DNA of 64,000 bases from assembly GCF_001690495.1 (NCBI RefSeq), contig NZ_LZGS01000035.1, positions 512,512-576,511 on the forward strand, read 5' to 3'. Shown piece after piece: positions 41,558 through 52,442 of the stretch. The DNA is from Gilliamella sp. App4-10. Lineage in GTDB: Bacteria; Pseudomonadota; Gammaproteobacteria; Enterobacterales; Orbaceae. A program made the translations under genes and the position numbers. The notes below the pieces were generated by a model that was given only the letters and a program-made list of their open reading frames with translations, was not told the origin of the DNA and made no database searches. Within the stretch, counting starts at the first letter, position 1. Each line of letters starts with the position of its first letter.

Positions 41558-43339
41558 TTAGTCTTTTTTTGATAAAACAAGTATTAAAGTCGCCAATTCT
41601 TTTTTCTCTGCGGTACTTAAACCAGAGACTCTCTCTTTTGCGATTAGTTCATCTTGCCTTTGGGCGAGTATATTATCATATAACTCTTTTAAAGTATGTG
41701 AAAAAGTTGAATCTATTTCATCATCTTGATAATGACACTCCCATGTTGATAAACGATTTAATTGTTTATAAAACGGTCTATCTATACACTCTGTTAGTAT
41801 TTGTGCTGTCGTTATATTGGGATAACGTTGACATAATTCAAGTAATTCAATAAAGATCTCAATACCTGCCATTTTAACTTGGCGAATCACATTAATATCA
41901 GAAACTTGTTCAGCAAGATTAGGATATTGAAGTAATAAACCGATTAAAACACGCATAGTGGTTAATTTTATTTGTGATACAGGGGCTCTTTCTTTTGCCT
42001 TTTCATTACCTTTGTATCGATTGTCACTCATTAATTGCTCTAGTTGAGAGACATCAAGCAAACCTAAATAATTGCCAAGTTTTTGTAATAAATTTAATCT
42101 AAAAGCTTTTGCCTTAATTTGATCAAGTAGTGGTAAAGCTAGCGAGCTCAATTTAGCTTTTCCTTCAGCAGTTTTTAAATCAACCTGTTTCAAAAGTTCA
42201 TCAAATAAAAACTTTGATAAATTTGAGGCCTCATTTAAATATTCTTCAAAATCCGCTTTACCAACTTTACGAATAAAGCTATCCGGATCTTCATCTTGAG
42301 GTAAAAAAGCAAAGGTAATTTTCTTACCATCGATTAAGCAAGGCAATAATACATTAAGAGCCCGCCAAGCGGCACTTCGCCCAGCATTATCGCCATCATA
42401 ACAAAATATTACCGAATCTGTTGCTCTAAATAATAACTTAATATGTTCTTCTGACGTTGCCGTGCCTAAAGATGCAACAGCATAATCAATACCATATTGA
42501 GCAAGCGAAACCACATCCATATAACCTTCAACCACGATGAGTTGTTGAGGATTACGATTCACTTCTTGTGTTTCATAAAGTCCATAAAGTTGGAAACCTT
42601 TATGAAAAATTGGAGTTTCCGGAGAATTAATATATTTCGCAGGATCATTAATGATAGTTCTTCCACCAAATGCTATGACATTTCCTTGCCTATCACGGAT
42701 AGGAAACATGACTCGTGCCCGAAAGCGGTCATATTGATTACCACTATCATTGGTTACTTGCATGCCTGCTTGTTTATAAAGCTCTGCTTCAGTCTTAGTT
42801 TTAACAATATTTTGTGAAGTTAATCGCCAATCATTAGGGGCATAACCAATTTTATATCTGGCTATAATTTCAGCGTTAAGACCTCGATTCTCAAGATATT
42901 TTTGAGCATCGATAGATGTTGGTAATGCTAATTGCTGCTGGTAGAAATCCGTGATTTTAGCCATCAAGGTATACAAATCACGACGTACATTTCGAGATTC
43001 AATATGTTTAGATTGATCAATTTCATTGTTATCACTATCAATATAAGGTACTCGAATTCCTTGCATACTAGCTAATTCTTCAATAGCTTCAGGAAAAGAC
43101 AACCGTTCATATTGCATTAAAAAATTAACAACCGATCCCGATGCACCACATCCAAAACAGTAATAGATCTGTTTTTTCTCATTAAGCGAAAAAGAGGCTG
43201 TTTTTTCATCATGAAAAGGGCAACAACCAAAATAGTTATTCCCCCTTTTTTTCATTTTAACGCGTTTACTAATCACATCGAGAATGCTAGTTCGAGCAAT
43301 GAGATCTAAGATGAAATCGCGGGGAATAAGACCTTTCAT
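41558..43339 (-). CDS. dnaG: DNA primase
   Basis: 593 aa (E. coli 581). The zinc-binding set is C40, H43, C61 and C64 (CPFH ... CFGC). The Toprim core follows (VVEGYMDVVSLAQYG and FCYDGDNAG), and a C-terminal DnaB-binding domain ends the protein. It makes RNA primers for replication. It lies between rpsU and rpoD. Confidence 0.98.
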   Translation of the reverse strand: MKGLIPRDFILDLIARTSILDVISKRVKMKKRGNNYFGCCPFHDEKTASFSLNEKKQIYYCFGCGASGSVVNFLMQYERLSFPEAIEELASMQGIRVPYIDSDNNEIDQSKHIESRNVRRDLYTLMAKITDFYQQQLALPTSIDAQKYLENRGLNAEIIARYKIGYAPNDWRLTSQNIVKTKTEAELYKQAGMQVTNDSGNQYDRFRARVMFPIRDRQGNVIAFGGRTIINDPAKYINSPETPIFHKGFQLYGLYETQEVNRNPQQLIVVEGYMDVVSLAQYGIDYAVASLGTATSEEHIKLLFRATDSVIFCYDGDNAGRSAAWRALNVLLPCLIDGKKITFAFLPQDEDPDSFIRKVGKADFEEYLNEASNLSKFLFDELLKQVDLKTAEGKAKLSSLALPLLDQIKAKAFRLNLLQKLGNYLGLLDVSQLEQLMSDNRYKGNEKAKERAPVSQIKLTTMRVLIGLLLQYPNLAEQVSDINVIRQVKMAGIEIFIELLELCQRYPNITTAQILTECIDRPFYKQLNRLSTWECHYQDDEIDSTFSHTLKELYDNILAQRQDELIAKERVSGLSTAEKKELATLILVLSKKD

Positions 43340-43379
43340 GATAAATTTTCAACCAATTCTGGTATTATAGAAAGACAAC

Positions 43380-43402
43380 AAGCCGTATCAAAAATACGGC
43401 TT
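43380..43402 (-). terminator. Hairpin between rpsU and dnaG
   Basis: AAGCCGTAT / ATACGGCTT with a 5-nt loop and a weak T tract. In E. coli a partial terminator at this place makes rpsU much more abundant than dnaG; the same role is likely. Confidence 0.65.
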
Positions 43403-43483
43403 GTTAGAATTCTTTATATTAAAAAATAAAAAATTGATTTTAATATCAATTCAAGTTTTCAGTATAAATAATCTTAAAAACAA

Positions 43484-43711
<228 letters not shown>

Positions 43712-43818
43712 TCAAATTTGTTTAATATCACAAGGGACTAAATTTAGTGCGCAATTTTACCTCTAATCAATATATATTGTAAAGTAAAAAATCGAATTAT
43801 TCTAAGAGAGCAAATTAA

Positions 43819-44895
<1,077 letters not shown>

Positions 44896-44918
44896 TATTT
44901 ATTCATATAGACATTGCC

Positions 44919-44945
44919 GCTCTTTCCTAATTGGAAAGAGCATTA
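44919..44945 (+). terminator. Probable terminator of hemB
   Basis: GCTCTTTCC / GGAAAGAGC perfect 9-bp stem with TAATT loop, followed by ATTATT. The T tract is weak. Apart from this and the next repeat, the 295-bp gap before 45191 shows no gene. Confidence 0.6.
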
Positions 44946-45011
44946 TTCGCCGATTGATCATATTACAATCAGCAAATTGCATTAATAATCATACTATGTA
45001 GTAGCAATACA

Positions 45012-45047
45012 TTTTTGTATCTTCTTAGTTCATCGAAGATACAAAAA
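45012..45047. repeat. 13-bp perfect inverted repeat
   Basis: TTTTTGTATCTTC (45012-45024) and GAAGATACAAAAA (45035-45047) around a 10-nt loop. The T run is in the 5' arm rather than after the stem, so a terminator role is doubtful. Confidence 0.6.
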
Positions 45048-45190
45048 ATTAATAAATACAAACAGGTTAACACTCATACTAGGTCAAATGTTACTCTTCG
45101 CTAAAAAGCGTAAAAAAATTTCTGGATAGCTATATGTTTAAGTAAAAATTTGATAACATTTGCGGGGGATAAGCGATAATGGAATAAAAA

Positions 45191-45967
45191 ATGATTTATG
45201 AACTCGTACCAACCGAATTATATGATGAATTGACAGCTTTTTATCATGATCTAGAGAAAATCACATCGCAACATACAGAATTTTGTCCATTTTGTAAAAA
45301 AACTAAATTTTACATAATTCGTTCAAAACCCACTAAAACATATCGTTGTAAAAATTGTCATAAATATTTTACCGTTTCAACTAATACACCCTTCAATCGT
45401 TTAATGCCCTATAATTGGTTAGAGATTATTTTTACTAACCGCATAAACAAGATGAGTTATCACGAAATTGCCAAAAAACTTGAAATTTCACACGAAAAGG
45501 TCATACGTCGAGATCGAGCTATTATTCATTATCTTCAAATCCATTACCCATCATTGCATAAGTGGTATACACATCAAAAGCAAGCCACATTAATTCCAAC
45601 CTTGGCTCAACAATATAAAATTATTAAAGCTAAAGTGACAGACTTATTGAATGAACAAAGCCCAACTTGTATACACTGCGGATCCAACGAAACAACCAAA
45701 GTGGGTTCACGTACTTGTTACCGCTGTAAGCGTTGCCGGCATAGTTTTAATACTTTAAGCAACACCCATTTAAACCGTATACCAAAACCTGAATTATGGC
45801 TACAATTCATTGATCTACTTGTTTCTGGAGCTAATAATTTACAAATAGGAAAAACTCTTAACTTACACAATGATACTGTACGTAAATGGCGATCTGCTTG
45901 GTATTACATGATGAAAGATTGGCATTGCGATGCTCTTGCCATTTGGTGCAAAAATAAAAATCAATAA
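45191..45967 (+). CDS. Tandem zinc-ribbon/HTH protein (DUF746-like, IS-related)
   Basis: 258 aa made of two similar halves. Half 1 has zinc cysteines C32, C35, C53, C56 and an HTH around 85-110 (SYHEIAKKLEISHEKVIRRD). Half 2 has C160, C163, C179, C182 and an HTH around 211-236 (NLQIGKTLNLHNDTVRKW). The ribbons resemble those at the N terminus of IS1- and ISL3-type proteins, but no DDE catalytic domain or terminal repeats are visible. It resembles DUF746-type proteins. A DNA-binding role is likely; the function is unknown. Confidence 0.7.
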   Translation: MIYELVPTELYDELTAFYHDLEKITSQHTEFCPFCKKTKFYIIRSKPTKTYRCKNCHKYFTVSTNTPFNRLMPYNWLEIIFTNRINKMSYHEIAKKLEISHEKVIRRDRAIIHYLQIHYPSLHKWYTHQKQATLIPTLAQQYKIIKAKVTDLLNEQSPTCIHCGSNETTKVGSRTCYRCKRCRHSFNTLSNTHLNRIPKPELWLQFIDLLVSGANNLQIGKTLNLHNDTVRKWRSAWYYMMKDWHCDALAIWCKNKNQ

Positions 45968-46224
45968 GGCAACAATGAACAACGATCAACAAATAATTTG
46001 TTAACTGAACATATTTCCAGATAACTGGATAAAAAAATTACTCTATAAATAACTTACTACAGTTACCAAGTGCAGTAATTAATAATTATTTTTTTATACT
46101 GAACCAAAGCTTTTACCGTTTAGTAAAATGATTAAACAGCAACATATTCAAGGGTCTTCAAATAAAATAATTTAATAAAATAAACAAATCTTTATTACTA
46201 ATTACGATTTAGAAAGGTTATATC

Positions 46225-46560
46225 ATGAAATTAGCTATGGCATGGACCTCACCAAAAATATTTATGATATTGCTTTTGTTTCATCCAAAAACTGTTTTGG
46301 CATAAAGAAAAATGGTAACGATTATAGACGCAAACTCAGAATTTTATGAGCAAGATCATATAGAACCCGTGTTATGTAATGCGAATAAGTAATTAGAAAA
46401 AACCATTATCAAAACCTTTAAATTAGCATCAAATGGTAACACCATCATTAATGATAAAAATTAATAAGAAATTGAACTACCTAATATGGGTACTTATTCG
46501 GATTATAATCAAAACTTCGATTAGACTAAAATGGTTTGTATTACAATAGGCAACGAGTAA
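46225..46560 (+). pseudogene. Secreted-protein gene disrupted only by stop codons
   Basis: An ATG at 46225 with AAAGG upstream opens a signal-peptide-like segment (MKLAMAWTSPKIFMILLLFH to TVLA). It is followed by TAA (46303), TAA (46390), TAA TAA (46462, 46465), TAG (46522) and TAA (46558), all in one frame. Between them the frame stays protein-like (MVTIIDANSEFYEQDHIEPV, FKLASNGNTIIN). No frameshift is needed over 112 codons. The family is not recognised. The remaining 46000-46224 shows nothing. Confidence 0.45.
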
Positions 46561-46595
46561 AAAACCGCCAATCGAATAAGGACAGTTCAATATGA

Positions 46596-47399
46596 TTAGT
46601 CATTTCCATATTCATCATATTCGCGACAAAGTATAATTGTATCTTCAATTAAACGTCTAGCAATAGTGCCATATTTAGGAATTTTAGGCAATTCTGTATA
46701 ATGATACCAGTTTGCTTCGATGAGTTCGTTTTTGTCTACTACTATTTCACCGCTATCATAATCAGCTAAATAACCCATCATTAATGAATTTGGAAATGGC
46801 CAAGGTTGTGATCCTACATAACGAATATTCTTAATTTTTATTTTTGATTCTTCAAAAACTTCCCGTTCAACTGCTGTTTCCATTGTTTCACCAATTTCAG
46901 TGAAACCAGCTAAAATAGTATACAAGTTATCTTGATTATGCCTAACATGCTTTGCTAATAAAATTTTATTTTTGCGGCGAATAGCCACGATAATAGATGG
47001 TGAAATTTGTGGATAGTAACGCTCTTTACAATGGTCACACATACAACACCATTCTGTATTACTAATATACATCTCATGCCCACAATAACCACAATATTTA
47101 TGGGAACGGTAAAACTCAGAAAGTTGAACTGCTCGACCAGCCATATTAAATAAGGATTGATCAGTCCTATCAAGTAATGGACGAATTGAACTCATCGAAT
47201 TTTTCATTTCATAACAAATCAGCCAAGCCGTTAGCCCTTTCCATTCGCCTATTGGTTGAGCAAGTTTATTCGTAAAACCTAGCTCATCAGCACACCCGAC
47301 AGGAACTTCACCATCAGGCAACCACAATCGACCATTAGCACTTACAAACCAGTAACCGATTTCATTACCAGTTAAATTAAATTGTTGCTGTATATTCAT
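46596..47399 (-). CDS. nudC: NAD(H) pyrophosphatase / RNA deNADding enzyme NudC
   Basis: 267 aa from the ATG at 47399 ([19 protein letters not shown]); E. coli 257. The frame open to 47456 runs into the yidC terminator and is unlikely to be coding. Zinc cysteines C103, C106, C121 and C124 (CGYC ... CDHC) are followed by the Nudix box [20 protein letters not shown] and the NADH-specific SQPWPFP. It cleaves NADH to NMNH and AMP and removes NAD caps from RNA. Confidence 0.94.
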   Translation of the reverse strand: MNIQQQFNLTGNEIGYWFVSANGRLWLPDGEVPVGCADELGFTNKLAQPIGEWKGLTAWLICYEMKNSMSSIRPLLDRTDQSLFNMAGRAVQLSEFYRSHKYCGYCGHEMYISNTEWCCMCDHCKERYYPQISPSIIVAIRRKNKILLAKHVRHNQDNLYTILAGFTEIGETMETAVEREVFEESKIKIKNIRYVGSQPWPFPNSLMMGYLADYDSGEIVVDKNELIEANWYHYTELPKIPKYGTIARRLIEDTIILCREYDEYGND

Positions 47400-47425
47400 A
47401 TAATTAACACCAAAATAAAAACGAA

Positions 47426-47452
47426 AAAGGAGGATTTTACTCCTCCTTTTAA
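47426..47452 (-). terminator. Terminator of the rpmH-yidC operon
   Basis: AAAAGGAGGA / TCCTCCTTTT stem with a 6-nt loop and T run on the minus strand, right after the yidC stop. Confidence 0.85.
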
Positions 47453-47458
47453 TCAATA

Positions 47459-49087
47459 TTATTTCTTTTTCTTCTCGTGAAGTCCTTTTTTCTCAAGTTC
47501 CCAGTAGATAATACGTTGCTGAGCAATTGTGAATAAATTACTGACGATATAATATAGAACTAAACCCGATGGAAACCATAAGGAAAAAGCCGTAAAGATT
47601 AATGGCATATAAGTCATGAGTTTTTGTTGTAGTGGGTCGGTAACAGGTGTTGGTGACATTTTCTGAATTAAAAACATGCTAGCACCCATTAATAAAGGCA
47701 AAATATAATAAGGATCTTGCGATGATAAATCACAAATCCAGAGCGCAAATGGTGCATGACGTAGCTCAACAGAATTACCCAACATATAGAATAATGACAA
47801 AAAAATTGGCATTTGAATCATTAGTGGTAAGCATCCCCCTAATGGATGCACTTTTTCTTGCTTGTAAAGTGCCATTGTTTCCATACTCATTTTTTGTCTA
47901 TCATCTCCATAACGTTCTTTCAGCGCTTGTAAACGTGGTTGCAATAGCTTCATTTTAGCCATTGAACGATACTGCGCGCGAGTTAATGGAAACAAAATAC
48001 CACGAACAATAAACGTGATGACAATAATTGAGAAGCCCCAGTTACTAATAATATTTTGAATGAACTTCAACAAATAAAACAACGGTTGTGACAAAAACCA
48101 TAACCAACCATAGTCGACAATTAAATCAAGATGGTTAGCCGTTTCCTTCAATTGGCTTTGAATTTCAGGACCTAACCACAGTTTTGCTCCAGTCGTGTAT
48201 GTACTTCCAGCAGGAATAACAGCTGACTCGCCTTTAAAACCAATTGTTGCTTGAGAGTTATTAGCCGTTGTACGAGAATAAAATAGATTATTTTTATCCT
48301 GAGATGGTACCCATGCTGAAGCAAAATAGTGTTGTAACATCGCAACCCAGCCAGTGTGAGTTTCAACCGCCAAATCTTTATCTTTAATATCATCAAAACT
48401 ATATTTACTATAATTGGTGCTAGAACTCGAGTAAGCAGCTCCACGGAATGCACTTTGCCCTAGTCCACTTCCCCCTTCGGTTGGTATATCATCAGGTAAT
48501 TTAATGGTTTGTTTTAATTGACCATACATTGCAACATCAATAGCTGCACTACTTTGATTATTAATATCATACTGAACATCAATGGCATAATTACCACGGT
48601 GTAATATGTAATATTTAGTATAACTTACGCCATTAACTTGATAAGTGAGTGGAACACGCAATTCATCTTGCCCATCAGCTAAAACATATTCTAACTTTTC
48701 AGTTTGATATACTGGACGTTTTGAACCTTGAGTAGCATTATCTGGACCACCTTTACCTGTTAAACCACTTTCTGCAATATAAACATAATCAGGGCGTGAA
48801 GTTAATAATTGAAAAGGCGTACCTGAGTGAAGTGTTTGCTCATATTTTAACAATTTTGCGGCTTGCACATCACCACCATAAGTATTAATAGTGAGTGACA
48901 AAACATCTGATTTTACAGTAATTGTTTCACCCAATGCAGAGCCATCTGTTAAACTATCATCACCCATTTGTTGTGTCAACTGATTAGCTATTGGCGGTTT
49001 AGGTGCGTGATCTTCCTCCCACGCTTTCCAAATAAAAAAAGATACAAAAAGTAAAGCAATGACTAAAATATTACGTTGAGATCCCAT
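47459..49087 (-). CDS. yidC: Membrane protein insertase YidC
   Basis: 542 aa (E. coli 548). An N-terminal span ([19 protein letters not shown]) precedes a large periplasmic domain (about 55-330). Five conserved spans then include [19 protein letters not shown] and [17 protein letters not shown]. It inserts membrane proteins alone or with Sec. The start overlaps the yidD stop by 1 nt. Confidence 0.98.
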   Translation of the reverse strand: MGSQRNILVIALLFVSFFIWKAWEEDHAPKPPIANQLTQQMGDDSLTDGSALGETITVKSDVLSLTINTYGGDVQAAKLLKYEQTLHSGTPFQLLTSRPDYVYIAESGLTGKGGPDNATQGSKRPVYQTEKLEYVLADGQDELRVPLTYQVNGVSYTKYYILHRGNYAIDVQYDINNQSSAAIDVAMYGQLKQTIKLPDDIPTEGGSGLGQSAFRGAAYSSSSTNYSKYSFDDIKDKDLAVETHTGWVAMLQHYFASAWVPSQDKNNLFYSRTTANNSQATIGFKGESAVIPAGSTYTTGAKLWLGPEIQSQLKETANHLDLIVDYGWLWFLSQPLFYLLKFIQNIISNWGFSIIVITFIVRGILFPLTRAQYRSMAKMKLLQPRLQALKERYGDDRQKMSMETMALYKQEKVHPLGGCLPLMIQMPIFLSLFYMLGNSVELRHAPFALWICDLSSQDPYYILPLLMGASMFLIQKMSPTPVTDPLQQKLMTYMPLIFTAFSLWFPSGLVLYYIVSNLFTIAQQRIIYWELEKKGLHEKKKK

Positions 49088-49410
49088 TAGTGTTTTTCTC
49101 TATTGGTTTTAGTTTTTGGAGGAACAAAATCTTCTCCTCCTTCATGTAAAGGATGACATTTTAATACACGTTTAGCTGTTAGCCAACTACCTTTTATTAA
49201 TCCAAAGCGCATTAATGCAATTGCTGCATATTGCGAACATGTCGGAGTAAATCGACATTTAGGACCAAACAAAGGGCTAATAAAACGTTGATAAACACGA
49301 ATAAAAAAAACAAAAACATTAATTATCATATAGTTACATGCATAAACATGCTGTTTGATAATAAATATAAATTTATTTAAACCTCTTGCTTGGCTATGAT
49401 TCGTTGGCAT
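49087..49410 (-). CDS. yidD: Membrane protein insertion efficiency factor YidD
   Basis: The conserved core [31 protein letters not shown] and [13 protein letters not shown] matches YidD. The frame gives 107 aa with 34 nt overlap into rnpA. E. coli YidD is 85 aa, and an ATG at 49329 would give 80 aa. Neither start has a good ribosome binding site, so the N terminus is open. Confidence 0.92.
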   Translation of the reverse strand: MPTNHSQARGLNKFIFIIKQHVYACNYMIINVFVFFIRVYQRFISPLFGPKCRFTPTCSQYAAIALMRFGLIKGSWLTAKRVLKCHPLHEGGEDFVPPKTKTNREKH

Positions 49411-49733
49411 AATTTATTGAGTATTTCAACGATTTGTTGATTATCTAAGTCTATAACAGGCTGTTTAGCCATCAGAATAAAATCAATATTAGGAAGCTGA
49501 TGTTGACGATGCCGAAAGTACTCTTTAGCCAGTCGCTTTATACGATTACGCTCATGGGCTCGTTTCACTTGTTTTTTAGCTACAGCAAAGCCCAACCGCA
49601 TATGATTACAGTTATTTTTACGTGCAACTAACGTCAAAAATGGAGAGCCAGCCCGAATGGACTCTTGAAAGACCTGATTAAAATCAAAGGGAGTTAACAA
49701 TCGCAACTCCCGAGGAAATGTGAACTTAATCAC
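49377..49733 (-). CDS. rnpA: Ribonuclease P protein component
   Basis: 118 aa (E. coli 119). It opens [20 protein letters not shown], and the RNR signature is in [19 protein letters not shown]. It is the protein partner of RNase P RNA in tRNA 5' maturation. It is 11 nt downstream of rpmH. Confidence 0.97.
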   Translation of the reverse strand: MIKFTFPRELRLLTPFDFNQVFQESIRAGSPFLTLVARKNNCNHMRLGFAVAKKQVKRAHERNRIKRLAKEYFRHRQHQLPNIDFILMAKQPVIDLDNQQIVEILNKLCQRIIAKQEV

Positions 49734-49744
49734 CCAACTTTAAA

Positions 49745-49891
<147 letters not shown>

Positions 49892-50105
49892 TTATATCCA
49901 AATCTAATTTATCAACAGGTTGCAGAGTTAAACTCCACAGCATTAATTAAAGAGGTCGGAATTATAGTGTCTATTTTATTTTCCGTCAATGAGATTTTAA
50001 CAGATAAATTCTAATAAAAGTCGTTAACATCTAATTATGGCACAATTGAGTAAAACCGAATAAATAGCTTATAACATACGAATTTACACAACAAAAATAG
50101 ATTAA

Positions 50106-51134
50106 CTAATTAGCCAAAGCAAGTACACGCTTACTTTTTTCCCCCCCCACTTCACGCGCTAATTTAGGCACTAAATAACCCGATACTTGCTCAGCAAGTT
50201 GTTTCATTATTATTTTCGCAGAATCATCATCAACTAAAAAATGAGCAGCCCCTTGCACTTTGTCTAACAAATGGATGTAATAAGGTAAAATCCCAATATT
50301 AAAAAGCTTATCACTTAACTGAGCCAAAACATCGGCATTATCATTAATATTTTTCAACAATACGCTTTGATTTAATACTGTCACGCTATTTTGTTTTAAA
50401 AGCTGAATCGCACCAGCAACATCATTATCAATCTCATTGGGGTGATTGATGTGAGTAACCACTATAATTTGCAATCTACTTTCAATAAACAGGCGACAAA
50501 GTTCAGACGTTACTCGTGAAGGAATGACAACCGCCAAACGAGTATGAATTCGTAACCTCTTGATATGATGAATTTTCTCTAATGCATTAATCAAAAAAGC
50601 CATTTCATGATCTTTGGCCATTAACGGATCACCACCTGATAAAATAATTTCATTGAGTTCTGAATGATTAGCAATATATTCAAGCGCAATACCAAGATTC
50701 TTTTTATTACCTTGATTATCATGATAAGGAAAATGCCGCCTAAAACAGTAACGGCAGTTAATTGCACACGCCGTTTTAGTGATCAACAATGCACGATTGT
50801 AATATTTGTGCAATAACCCAGCAATAGCATTATCTTGCTCTTGTAATGGGTCATTACTGTACCCATCAACTTTTAATAATTCGTTATCATTACAAAGCAC
50901 CTGTAGCAAAAGTGGGTCATTACTATCACCCTTTTTCATTCGGTTAATAAAAGCCCTAGGAACCCGAAGTGGAAACTGTTTTTTCGCCAGTTGCATAGGA
51001 GTTGAGATGGTGTCAGGATCTAGACCTAAATAGGAATATAAAACGTTGATATCTGTCACAACATTAGCAAGATCAACAATCCATCTATCTTTATTATTTG
51101 GTAGTTCAATTTTTTGCTGTATAATATGGCTCAT
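50106..51134 (-). CDS. epmB: EF-P beta-lysylation protein EpmB
   Basis: 342 aa (E. coli 342) radical SAM enzyme of the lysine 2,3-aminomutase family. The cluster cysteines are C123, C127 and C130 (CAINCRYC), followed by RRHFPY and ILSGGDPL. It isomerises lysine for attachment to EF-P and is divergent from efp with 33 bp between starts. Confidence 0.96.
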   Translation of the reverse strand: MSHIIQQKIELPNNKDRWIVDLANVVTDINVLYSYLGLDPDTISTPMQLAKKQFPLRVPRAFINRMKKGDSNDPLLLQVLCNDNELLKVDGYSNDPLQEQDNAIAGLLHKYYNRALLITKTACAINCRYCFRRHFPYHDNQGNKKNLGIALEYIANHSELNEIILSGGDPLMAKDHEMAFLINALEKIHHIKRLRIHTRLAVVIPSRVTSELCRLFIESRLQIIVVTHINHPNEIDNDVAGAIQLLKQNSVTVLNQSVLLKNINDNADVLAQLSDKLFNIGILPYYIHLLDKVQGAAHFLVDDDSAKIIMKQLAEQVSGYLVPKLAREVGGEKSKRVLALAN

Positions 51135-51167
51135 TTTTTGTAATTCAGAATTTTAGTTGGAGCTTTT

Positions 51168-51734
51168 ATGGCATCTTATAGTACTAATGAGTTTAAAGCT
51201 GGTCTTAAAATAATGCAAGATGGTGAACCGTGTGTAATTGTTGAAAATGAATTTTATAAACCGGGTAAAGGACAATCCATCAATCGTGTAAAAATTAAAA
51301 AATTACTTTCAGGTAAAACTATCGATAAAACATTCAAATCAGGCGAATCGGTCGAAGTAGCTGACGTTGTTGATATGAATTTAACTTACCTTTACACCGA
51401 TGATGAGTCTTGGCACTTTATGAATAACAATACGTTTGAACAACTTTCGGCTGACTCTAAAACGGTTGGCGACAATGCAAAATGGTTGGTTGATCAAGCT
51501 GAATGTATTTTAACATTATGGAACGGACAACCGATTGCTGTAACGCCACCAAACTTTGTTGAACTTGAAGTTATCGAAACTGATCCAGGTTTAAAAGGCG
51601 ACACAGCAGGAACTGGTGGCAAACCAGCAACTTTATCAACTGGCGCGGTAGTTCGTGTACCTTTATTCATACAAGTTGGTGAAATCCTTAAAATAGATAC
51701 GCGCTCAGGCGAATACGTTTCGCGCGTTAAATAA
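51168..51734 (+). CDS. efp: Elongation factor P
   Basis: 188 aa, E. coli length. The modified lysine is K34 in [28 protein letters not shown] is the C-terminal signature. It relieves ribosome stalling at polyproline. Its modifying enzyme EpmB is encoded divergently; epmA is not in the window. Confidence 0.98.
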   Translation: MASYSTNEFKAGLKIMQDGEPCVIVENEFYKPGKGQSINRVKIKKLLSGKTIDKTFKSGESVEVADVVDMNLTYLYTDDESWHFMNNNTFEQLSADSKTVGDNAKWLVDQAECILTLWNGQPIAVTPPNFVELEVIETDPGLKGDTAGTGGKPATLSTGAVVRVPLFIQVGEILKIDTRSGEYVSRVK

Positions 51735-51791
51735 TTATATTCATTAAAATAACTGTTTGACTTTAAGCTTATAATATTAAGCACTGATAGA

Positions 51792-51822
51792 AAGAGGTTA
51801 ACTTAACCTCTTCTTTATCTTT
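51792..51822 (+). terminator. Terminator of efp
   Basis: AAGAGGTTAA / TTAACCTCTT hairpin followed by a T-rich tail. Confidence 0.85.
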
Positions 51823-51934
51823 TACTAATTTTGTGTTTTTAAGCTACAAAAGCGTTTCTAGCAATTATAACGTACAGGTATATTTTATATTAAAAAGCGG
51901 TAATGTATAATTGCGCAATTATTATACAATTAAA

Positions 51935-52420
51935 TTACTTTATTCCAAAATAATTTAATTGTCTCCATGATTCATAAACCACAACGGCTACAGCGTTAGA
52001 TAAATTCATACTACGGCTTGTTGCTAGCATGGGAATGCGTATTTTTTTATCTTGAGGTAATGCATCAAGTATAGTTTTAGGTAATCCTCGAGTTTCTGGT
52101 CCAAACATTAAAAAGTCATTTTGCTGGTAATTGGCTTCACTATGTGGCTTTTGCCCTTTTGTGGTTAAGGCATAAACTTGTGTTGACAAGTCTATTTGAT
52201 TGATATCTAAAAAATGGTTAAGATTTTTATAACGTTTTACATCAACAAATTCTTGATAATCAAGCCCTGCCCGTCTTAACTTTTTGTCATCCCAAAAGAA
52301 GCCCATTGGTTCAATGATATGCAAGTTAAAACCAGTGTTAGCACATAGACGAATAATATTACCGGTATTAGCAGGAATTTCGGGTTCAAATAAGACGATG
52401 TTTAAGGCAGAATTTGACAC
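51935..52420 (-). CDS. trmL: tRNA (cytidine/uridine-2'-O-)-methyltransferase TrmL
   Basis: 161 aa SPOUT enzyme (E. coli 157). It has [20 protein letters not shown] near the N terminus, FGPETRGLP in the middle and [15 protein letters not shown] at the knot. It methylates the wobble ribose of tRNA-Leu species. It lies 22 nt after cpxA on the same strand and may be co-transcribed. Confidence 0.95.
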   Translation of the reverse strand: MSNSALNIVLFEPEIPANTGNIIRLCANTGFNLHIIEPMGFFWDDKKLRRAGLDYQEFVDVKRYKNLNHFLDINQIDLSTQVYALTTKGQKPHSEANYQQNDFLMFGPETRGLPKTILDALPQDKKIRIPMLATSRSMNLSNAVAVVVYESWRQLNYFGIK

Positions 52421-52442
52421 AAATTTTCTCTTTCATTATTTA

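Noticed and set aside
45012..45047. Inverted repeat as a rho-independent terminator
   Set aside because: The T run lies in the 5' arm and no T tract follows the stem on either strand.
46225..46560. Stop-codon reassignment (TAA/TAG read as Gln)
   Set aside because: Dozens of core genes in the window end normally at TAA or TAG, so ordinary pseudogene decay explains the stops.
47400..47456. N-terminal extension of NudC
   Set aside because: The extension is the read-through of the yidC terminator hairpin and has no family similarity.
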